Shown here one piece after another: positions 6,054-10,457 of a stretch of 10,457 nt of DNA. The notes beneath the pieces were generated by a model. It was not told the DNA's origin. It ran no database searches and saw nothing but the letters and a program-made list of their open reading frames with translations. The DNA is taken from NCBI GenBank assembly GCA_038200275.1, contig JBBPYC010000104.1:1-10457 (forward strand). The letters run 5' to 3'. Origin of the DNA: JBBPYC01 sp038200275 (GTDB taxonomy: Bacteria; Pseudomonadota; Gammaproteobacteria; Burkholderiales; Burkholderiaceae_C). The position numbers were made by a program, and so were the translations under genes. Numbering within the stretch: the stretch's first letter is position 1; every line of letters starts with the position of its first letter.

Positions 6054-6602
6054 TCAAGCTGCCGTGCCCGACGTCAGCAATCGGTCGTATTCACGCTTGA
6101 CCACGGCATAGCATTCGCACGTTCGCTGCTCAAGGGCTGGCCGGTCAAGCACCGTGATGCGCCCGCGCGCATAGCGAATCAGGCCAGCGGCCTGCAGTCG
6201 GCCTGCAGCTTCGGTGACCCCTTCGCGGCGAACGCCGAGCATGTCGGCAATGAGTTCGTGCGTCATCACGAGTTCCTGACCGGACAGCCGATCGAGGCTC
6301 AGCAGCAGCCACCGGCACAAATGCTGGTCCAGGGCGTGCTGCCGGTTGCATACGGCGGTCTGGGTCATCTGTATCAGCGCCTGGGTGTATCGCAACAGCA
6401 GATGCATCACAGGGCCGGCGCGGTTGAATTCCTGAAGCATGATCTGCGCCGGAATTCGAACGCCTTCGCCGGCGTGCTGCACGACGGCCCGACCCGTGGT
6501 CGAGCCACCACCCATGAACAGCGAGATACCGACGATGCCCTCGTTGCCGACGACGGCAATTTCCGCAGATTGACCTGAAGAGCGATCTCCAGGCGGAACC
6601 AT
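6054..6602 (-). pseudogene. Crp/Fnr regulator paralogue 3, lacking its N-terminal third
   Basis: The reading frame is open for 182 codons, but the homology to paralogue 2 begins only at SGQSAEIAVVGNEGIVG, equal to residue 64 of that protein. The ATG at 6602 and the next seven codons (MVPPGDR...) are chance sequence created at a rearrangement. Downstream the protein is well preserved: LCRWLLLSLDR (95-105), helix-turn-helix MTHELIADMLGVRREGVTE (113-131) and C162-x-C164-Y. Small differences are one extra residue in NRAGPVMH and one missing in ALIQMTQT. The beginning of the gene is found on the opposite strand at 6597-6701. The DNA-binding domain is intact, so a truncated binding-only product could still be made if the frame is translated, but there is no good ribosome binding site. 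Confidence 0.85.
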
Positions 6603-6701
6603 CTTTTGGCATCACTGCCGCCGGCGGAGCGGGAGGGATGGCAGCCGCGCTTCGTGGCAGTTGACATGCCACTTGGGCACGTACTCTACGAGTTCGGCAG
6701 T
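6597..6701 (+). pseudogene. Inverted N-terminal fragment of Crp/Fnr paralogue 3
   Basis: On the plus strand this piece encodes N-H-L-L-A-S-L-P-P-A-E-R and then VAVDMPLGHVLYEFGS. This corresponds to residues 10-43 of paralogue 2 (NQLLAALPEAE... VDMPLGQVLHESG). It is the missing beginning of the minus-strand fragment next to it, but it points the other way. After GS the frame runs into unrelated residues (DQAQRPNYADV). About 20 residues that should link the two parts (VYFPTTAIVSLLYV in paralogue 2) are absent from both. The start codon region is not preserved; agg-cgg precedes the asparagine. GATC-x-AGGCG-x-AAC appears near both ends of the fragment in the same orientation (6584-6599 and 6702-6714). 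Confidence 0.75.
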
Positions 6702-6721
6702 GATCAGGCGCAACGCCCGAA

Positions 6722-8059
6722 CTATGCCGATGTCGCGCGCTTCGATTCCGAGAGCACAGCCAGGGGCCCCGACAGCCGCATGGCCTGAAAATGTTCTGCG
6801 CGCTGGAGAATGTCACCCAGATCGGCAGGCGTCTCGATGCGACACCGCGCATCGCCCACGACCAGATCCGCATGCCGCTGCAGCGACTGCAGTCGCGCTT
6901 GGTTTCGCTCAAACGTCGCCACTGCGGTGAAGACCTCCAGCATGCGCACAAGCACAGCGGCGCTGCCGCTTCCGTTCTGACGGATCAGGTGGAACATCCC
7001 GTCGACCAACCCGTCATAGTCCACTGCCGGCACCACCAGCACGCAGCGCTCACCGCGAAGATGCAGACCGTTCGGCAGATGCAGCGGCACCATTTCGCAG
7101 AGCGCACCGCCCAGGCGATCAAGCACACTCATCGCCGTAAAGGGGTCGTTGATGCCAGGAGAGAGTGCGCGAACCGCCACTTCGACGAGTTGGCGAACGG
7201 CGTACTCGATATCGTCACCGCTGGCGCGTTGGGGGCTGACGGAGAGCGCGTCGCTGATGGCTTCGGCCGCGCCGTCCACCATCGGACGGCAGATCGCGAT
7301 GGGAACGCCTGGGTTGACATGGTCTCCAGCGCGAACCAGCAACTGCAGCACCGTGTCCTGCTCTGCCGCCCAGTCGGCGAGCGACTCGGCATCGATGCTC
7401 GAGATGTAGCCGCGCCGTGAGGCGGCCACCAATCCGGCAACATGTGACACGAGCCGTGGCATTCGCCCTGTCGTGGGTTCCGTCGATCCGAGCCTCTTGA
7501 TCGTATCGCGCACCTCGTCGCTGACCAATTCGATCACCGTATCGACATTGATGCGCCCAGCCATGTGGTTGACGAAGTAGACCAGCGTCGCGACGCACAA
7601 GAACGCCAGCAGGATGCCCACGCTGAGAGCGAGATGCGGCACGAACTCGCCTCCGCCTTCGCCTTGCATGCGCACGCTGCGCAGCACCATCAACGCGTAC
7701 GAGAAGGTGCCGAGGAAGGCACCGAGGGTGAACTGGTTGCCACGGTCTTGGGTGAAGTTGCGCAACAGGCGAGGCCCCATCTGGCCCGCAGCCAGCGACA
7801 GTGCGGCGATGGTGATGGAGAACACCGTGCCGGCCACACCGATCGCCGAAGCAGCGACCGTGCCCAGCAGAGTGCGCGCTCCCATGCCGCCGCCGTTGTA
7901 GAGCCAGGCGCTCTGGATGAGCAGGTCGGGCACCTGACCGCCGCGGTCCAGGCTGACGAGGCCGACCGCGCCGAGGATTCCACCCAGCACCATCAATGTG
8001 GGGACGAACCAGAACGTCCTTGCAATGCGAGTGATGAGGATGCGAAGTCGGTTGATCAT
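6722..8059 (-). CDS. DUF2254 family membrane protein
   Basis: A 445-residue protein from ATG 8059, which is the start of the recognisable domain (MINRLRILITRIARTFWFVP). An upstream in-frame extension to 8317 would be a shadow of the PQQ-dehydrogenase remnant. Four hydrophobic segments lie in the N-terminal 165 residues (18-36, 63-91, 112-128, 143-165), with the pattern typical of DUF2254 (GTVFSITIAALSLAAGQMGPR; FVNHMAGRINVDTVI). A cytoplasmic domain follows, with the conserved ALSPGINDPFTAM motif at about residue 303. The function of the family is unknown. The start codon overlaps the stop of the upstream dehydrogenase remnant (ATGA), and no ribosome binding site is seen, so translation was probably coupled to that gene. 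With the upstream gene reduced to a scrap, expression may now be poor. The stop codon is at 6724-6722, next to the inverted Crp fragment. Confidence 0.88.
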   Translation of the reverse strand: MINRLRILITRIARTFWFVPTLMVLGGILGAVGLVSLDRGGQVPDLLIQSAWLYNGGGMGARTLLGTVAASAIGVAGTVFSITIAALSLAAGQMGPRLLRNFTQDRGNQFTLGAFLGTFSYALMVLRSVRMQGEGGGEFVPHLALSVGILLAFLCVATLVYFVNHMAGRINVDTVIELVSDEVRDTIKRLGSTEPTTGRMPRLVSHVAGLVAASRRGYISSIDAESLADWAAEQDTVLQLLVRAGDHVNPGVPIAICRPMVDGAAEAISDALSVSPQRASGDDIEYAVRQLVEVAVRALSPGINDPFTAMSVLDRLGGALCEMVPLHLPNGLHLRGERCVLVVPAVDYDGLVDGMFHLIRQNGSGSAAVLVRMLEVFTAVATFERNQARLQSLQRHADLVVGDARCRIETPADLGDILQRAEHFQAMRLSGPLAVLSESKRATSA

Positions 8060-8274
8060 GGGGCGGTGGACATGGTGCCTCGTCCGGTACGTTGCTGGAA
8101 AGGCACTACCGCAGGCAGCGCGTACGCTATCACCGAGTCGCCTGCCTTGGTGTGGGTGGACCCGTGGCCACCGGCGACCACGAGCAGATACTGGCGCCCA
8201 TCGGTGCCGCTGTAGGTCATCGGCGTGGCCTGGCCTCCGGCGGGTAGCCGGCTCTCCCAAAGCTGGCGACCGGT
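8056..8274 (-). pseudogene. C-terminal remnant of a PQQ-dependent dehydrogenase (glucose/quinate type)
   Basis: Reading leftward from 8274 the frame gives TGRQLWESRLPAGGQATPMT, then GRQYLLVVAGGHGSTHTKAGD and VIAYALP. This is the characteristic end of membrane PQQ quinoproteins: a tryptophan-docking strand followed by G-R-Q-x-(V/L)-x-(V/I)-x-A-G-G-H-G and a final D-x-V-x-A-Y-A-L-P. A 13-residue tail then ends at TGA 8058-8056, which overlaps the ATG of DUF2254. Going upstream, the frame loses homology after TGR and meets a stop at 8316-8314, so at least 85% of the normal 600-800 residue enzyme is missing. The break coincides with the inverted repeat at 8288-8317. The insertion sequence lies beyond it, but the bases between them do not extend the homology. 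Confidence 0.75.
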
Positions 8275-8287
8275 GCAAACGACGCGG

Positions 8288-8317
8288 ATGAAGATCGGCC
8301 CTCGGGGCGATCTTCAT
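8288..8317. repeat. Perfect 10-base inverted repeat at the dehydrogenase break
   Basis: ATGAAGATCG (8288-8297) and CGATCTTCAT (8308-8317) are exact reverse complements with a 10-base loop (GCCCTCGGGG) that can add three more pairs. It sits where the PQQ-dehydrogenase homology ends, so it may be a fold-back scar of the deletion rather than a regulatory element. It has no T-run and is not an obvious terminator. Confidence 0.6.
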
Positions 8318-8379
8318 TAATCTGAGCGCGAAGACCGCGTCGCACCCGCGGCGTCAGCAGCGGGCAGCCTAGTGTCGCG

Positions 8380-9042
8380 TCATGAGGTAGTTGTCGGGTA
8401 AAGCCGTTTGAGCTTGACGCGGGCATCCTTGGTCGTGAACTGCCAGTTGACCTTGGCCTGAAGATGGTCGCGGCGGCTTTGCCAGGCGCAGACTTCGCTG
8501 CGCACGGTCTCGATGCTGTCGATGCGCCGGTCCAGACACTGGCCCACCATCACATTGATCTCGATCTCGGCCATATTGAGCCAGCTGCCGTGCTTCGGGG
8601 TGTAGACGAACTCGAAGCGGTCCCACAGCGCCTTGGCCTGCTCGGGGGCAAACGCCTCGTACAGCGATCCCGGCGTGTGCGTGTTGAGGTTGTCCATGAT
8701 CAGCGTGATGCGCTCGGCATCGGGGTGACTTGCCGCGATGTCCTGCACGAACACAGCCCAGTCAGCTTTCGTTCGGCGCTCGGTGACCTTCGTCAGGCGC
8801 CGCCCTGCCATTGGCTCGCTGGCCATGAACACGTTGCACACGCCGCAGCGTTCGTATTCGTAGTCATGGCGCTCAGGCCGGCCGGGCGCTGCTGCAATGG
8901 GCTCGCGGGTCTCGCCAATCAACTGCCGGGGCGTCTCATCCGTGCACACCACAGGGTGCTTTGCATCGTAGGGCCGGCTGTAGATGTCGAGTACCTTTTC
9001 CATGTCAGCTACAAATGCGGCGCTGGCTTGCGGAGCAATCAC
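8380..9042 (-). CDS. IS630-family transposase, catalytic part (OrfB)
   Basis: A 220-residue frame carrying the DDE catalytic domain: D35 in VVCTDETPRQL, D117 in ITLIMDNLNTHTPGS and E159 in YTPKHGSWLNMAEIE, which is the signature of the IS630/Tc1-mariner superfamily. The sequence GRPERHDYEYERCG lies between the first two. The GTG at 9042 overlaps the TGA of OrfA as GTGA, so it could start by re-initiation. More probably the real product is a fusion made by a -1 shift at the A7 run upstream. In that frame the residues before it read K-N-E-L-K-P-W-R-K-V-G-W-V, exactly the sequence found in single-frame relatives. All three catalytic residues are present, so the enzyme may be active if the fusion is made. 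Confidence 0.88.
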   Translation of the reverse strand: MIAPQASAAFVADMEKVLDIYSRPYDAKHPVVCTDETPRQLIGETREPIAAAPGRPERHDYEYERCGVCNVFMASEPMAGRRLTKVTERRTKADWAVFVQDIAASHPDAERITLIMDNLNTHTPGSLYEAFAPEQAKALWDRFEFVYTPKHGSWLNMAEIEINVMVGQCLDRRIDSIETVRSEVCAWQSRRDHLQAKVNWQFTTKDARVKLKRLYPTTTS

Positions 9043-9512
9043 CCAGCCGACTTTCCTCCACGGCTTGAGTTCGTTTTTTTGAGCGCCCGCCGTACCGTCT
9101 CATGAGACACGCTGCCCATCAGTTCGAGCTCGACCAGCCGATCGGCCAGCAGCCGCAGCGACCACCGTGCATGGCCTTCAGGAGGCGCCGAGCAGCTCAT
9201 GGCCAGCAGTTGCGCTTCCAGGCGACCATCGATCTTCAGGTCATACTCGCACTGCGAAGGCTGGCGGTTGAGGGTCAGGCCCAGGCCTTCCAGGACAAAC
9301 TTCTTCTTGATCCGATCCACCTTGCGCTCACTCACGCACAGCATGGCCGCTATGTCGCAGGTGCGGGGACGTTCGGTGCGACCCCCGGCTTGGTCGCAGT
9401 TGAGCAGTATCAAAGCATTGATGACCTTGGATGCTGCATGCGTGCCTTTGCTGGCGATTTCTTGCAGTTCAGCTCTTTCCTGCTCTGACAAGGTGACTTT
9501 GTAATGTTCCAT
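9039..9512 (-). CDS. IS630-family transposase, DNA-binding part (OrfA)
   Basis: A 157-residue frame starting at ATG 9512. It holds the N-terminal helix-turn-helix domains of an IS630 transposase: TCDIAAMLCVSERKVDRIKKKF (51-72), followed by a second at about 115-146 (WSLRLLADRLVELELMGSVS then HETVRRALKK). After ALKK the frame reads TNSSRGGKSAG and stops, whereas the -1 frame continues into the catalytic domain. The change point is an A7 run (T7 on the plus strand, 9074-9080). This could be programmed -1 frameshifting, as used by many insertion sequences, or a simple homopolymer mutation or sequencing error. Confidence 0.88.
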   Translation of the reverse strand: MEHYKVTLSEQERAELQEIASKGTHAASKVINALILLNCDQAGGRTERPRTCDIAAMLCVSERKVDRIKKKFVLEGLGLTLNRQPSQCEYDLKIDGRLEAQLLAMSCSAPPEGHARWSLRLLADRLVELELMGSVSHETVRRALKKTNSSRGGKSAG

Positions 9513-9642
9513 CCTCGCATTGACTCATCGGGTTTGCTACCCGTCGGATGGTCCGGCAGGAACAGGCACAACGGTCGTGGCGTTAGGATGTCCAGCTAGC
9601 GCTGGCATTGGGTCGGCGCGGCCCAGACAACGGAGACTCCAC

Positions 9643-9822
9643 ATGCACAGGAAACCCGAAAACGACCACGACGAGGCCGCACGCCTGGATCGCGAACGCA
9701 CCGGCGACGCAGTAAACGCACGTACCGATGAGCTGCAGAAAGAGCTCGACCGCGAGGCCGACCGGCTGCAGCGCAAATACGTGGAACCCGGCAAGCCGGA
9801 GGCCGACGGCAAAGAGGCATAG
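9643..9822 (+). CDS. Small charged protein of 59 residues, unknown function
   Basis: ATG 9643 is preceded by GGAG at 9632-9635 with 7 bases spacing, which supports translation from here rather than from an earlier in-frame codon. The product is strongly hydrophilic (MHRKPENDHDEAARLDRERT, then ELQKELDREADRLQRKYVEP) with no hydrophobic segment. Residues 27-46 (ARTDELQKELDREADRLQRK) have a heptad-like pattern consistent with a short helix or coiled coil. I do not recognise a family. It lies beside the insertion sequence on the opposite strand and has no operon partner. A CCAGC-TAGC-GCTGG palindrome (9592-9605) lies about 38 bases upstream and a long hairpin (9866-9897) lies downstream, so it may be a self-contained transcription unit. 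Confidence 0.6.
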   Translation: MHRKPENDHDEAARLDRERTGDAVNARTDELQKELDREADRLQRKYVEPGKPEADGKEA

Positions 9823-9865
9823 GCAACGGCGAAGCGGCGGCATCGCAGCGAGCAAGCCGATACCT

Positions 9866-9897
9866 CGACGTCCCACCCGCTGGTCGGGTTCACGTCG
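9866..9897. terminator. Interrupted long hairpin after the small gene
   Basis: CGACGT pairs with ACGTCG (outer stem), and ACCCG pairs with CGGGT (inner stem) around a CTGGT loop, with a small asymmetric internal bulge. It lies 43 bases after the stop of the 59-residue gene. No T-run follows, so classification as an intrinsic terminator is tentative; it could be another structured element. Confidence 0.35.
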
Positions 9898-10085
9898 CGT
9901 GGTCGGGGGTGTTTCGGGGCGTCTCGGTTTGGCCCATCGCACGCTGGCAAGCGGCAGGCACTGGCCTGAATGCGGTTTCGGGTTTGGTTAAACCGTCCCA
10001 ATGGTTTTGGTGCAGACGTTGCCCTGCGGCAGGCTACCGTCCTTTTTGGATTTAGGGCGAATCGATGGCGTAGCGGTTGCAGAGC

Positions 10086-10136
10086 ATGGACGAGCTGTTC
10101 AAGAGCCGGCACTTCGAGCGCGAAATCATCGGCTTG
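10086..10136 (+). pseudogene. N-terminal scrap of a probable IS6-family transposase
   Basis: ATG 10086 begins MDELFKSRHFEREIIGL, which closely resembles the start of IS6-family transposases (M-x-x-L-F-K-x-R-H-F-x-R-E-I-I-x-L). In intact members this continues with a V-R-W-Y-L motif. Here it turns into unrelated residues (ATMASEVITATK) at about 10137. Only 17 residues match, so the call rests on a short but distinctive pattern. No terminal repeat could be identified upstream, and no catalytic part occurs in the rest of the window. Confidence 0.5.
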
Positions 10137-10457
10137 GCCACGATGGCTTCGGAAGTGATTACAGCTACCAAGCGACAACATCAGCTGTCACAAGACGTCC
10201 TTGGCGCAGGACTCCCTGGCATCAAATCGCCGCGTGTCCACGCCGATTCAAATCTAAGCCACCGCTTGATTGCAGTCGCTTGCCCCGCCCCGTCAGCTGG
10301 CTAAACCCAGAATCGTCGGGATGATAAGTCTAATTATCATCCATGGTGTATCGCCCTTCCCAACACATCATGTCAGTGGATACGGGGCCGGGAAACCGGT
10401 GGAAGCTCAGAGCTGTCAACTGTACCTCACAAGTGAGACTTGCTTACTCCAAAGTAA
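10137..10457. other. Gene-free tail with lower GC content
   Basis: After the transposase scrap, a frame of about 55 codons runs on to a TAA at 10302-10304 without protein-like character. The last 150 bases are less GC-rich than the rest of the window and carry a perfect inverted repeat (10319-10342), but no recognisable gene, RNA gene or insertion-sequence end. Confidence 0.45.
10319..10342. repeat. AT-rich 9-base perfect inverted repeat
   Basis: GGATGATAA (10319-10327) and TTATCATCC (10334-10342) are exact reverse complements around a 6-base spacer (GTCTAA). Symmetry and AT content suit a regulator binding site or a mobile-element end. Related GATAA/TTATC sequences occur near the ends of some IS6 elements, which would fit the transposase scrap 180 bases away, but this is speculative. 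Confidence 0.5.

Larger units (their letters stand above)
8372..9537 (-). mobile_element. IS630-family insertion sequence
   Basis: Two overlapping transposase frames (9039-9512 and 8380-9042) give an element of about 1.15-1.2 kb, normal for IS630. The limits given are estimates: they use TA dinucleotides at 8370-8371 and 9538-9539, since IS630 elements insert at and duplicate TA. The terminal sequences inward from these points (GTGTCGCGTCATGAGG on the left, GCAAACCCGATGAG on the right, read from the other strand) match only imperfectly. The exact ends are therefore unresolved and could be some bases off. Confidence 0.6.

Noticed and set aside
6582..6714. Phase-variable invertible switch
   Set aside because: No inverted repeats long enough for a recombinase were found at the edges, no recombinase gene is nearby, and about 20 codons are missing, so a switch back could not restore the gene.
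8060..8317. N-terminal extension of DUF2254 to 8317
   Set aside because: The added 86 residues are an out-of-frame reading of the PQQ-dehydrogenase tail; the family starts at the ATG at 8059.
8320..9642. Insertion sequence as the direct cause of the dehydrogenase truncation
   Set aside because: The sequence on the other side of the element does not continue the dehydrogenase, and about 50 unrelated bases separate the element from the remnant; a simple interruption does not fit.
9537..10181. 214-codon minus-strand frame across the small gene
   Set aside because: It is serine/arginine-rich, lacks a start signal and runs antisense to the well-supported 59-residue frame.
10319..10342. Fur-type iron box
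   Set aside because: The GATAA arms are suggestive, but the 6-base spacing does not fit the Fur 19-base pattern and no iron gene is next to it.
1..10457. CRISPR array, tRNA or rRNA genes
   Set aside because: No regularly spaced repeats and no stretches resembling tRNA or rRNA were seen on either strand.

Overview
This is a GC-rich bacterial chromosome segment. The type of Crp/Fnr proteins ending in C-x-C-Y, the DUF2254 protein, the YihY/BrkB protein, the acyl-CoA desaturase and a PQQ-dehydrogenase tail all suggest a betaproteobacterium, most likely a Burkholderiales member. No marker gene is present, so this is inference from protein style only. The segment mixes intact genes with an unusual amount of decay.

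Left part (1-2341): a same-strand (minus) run of regulators. Two intact Crp/Fnr-family genes (1625-2341 and 836-1543) lie head to tail. They are followed by the N-terminal stub of what looks like a GGDEF protein (227-706), and possibly the first codons of another minus-strand gene at the window edge. Four copies of a CRP-architecture palindrome, TGTGCG-CTGN-CGCACA, lie in the gaps in front of these genes. One of the four is in the divergent region 2342-2585, so the genes look like one regulon, perhaps autoregulated.

Centre (2571-5662, plus strand): an exported thioredoxin-fold protein without cysteines, whose best start codon is ATC or TTG; a membrane acyl-CoA desaturase with all three histidine boxes and an odd C-terminal extension; and an intact YihY/BrkB inner-membrane protein.

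Right-centre (5757-8313, minus strand): the C-terminal 85 codons of a PQQ-dependent dehydrogenase are coupled by an ATGA overlap to a DUF2254 membrane protein. Next to this is a third Crp/Fnr gene that has been wrecked: its N-terminal end (about 35 residues) lies on the opposite strand beside the remaining two thirds. A small unidentified minus-strand frame follows it.

Right part (8314-10457): an IS630-family insertion sequence whose transposase is split by a -1 frame change at an A7 run; a 59-residue charged protein with its own ribosome binding site; a terminator-like hairpin; an N-terminal scrap that resembles an IS6-family transposase; and a tail with no recognisable gene but a perfect AT-rich inverted repeat. 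The insertion sequences and broken genes mark this side as a rearrangement hot spot. I see no novel defence-type or biosynthetic system. The most distinctive signals are the shared palindrome family and the flipped Crp fragment.
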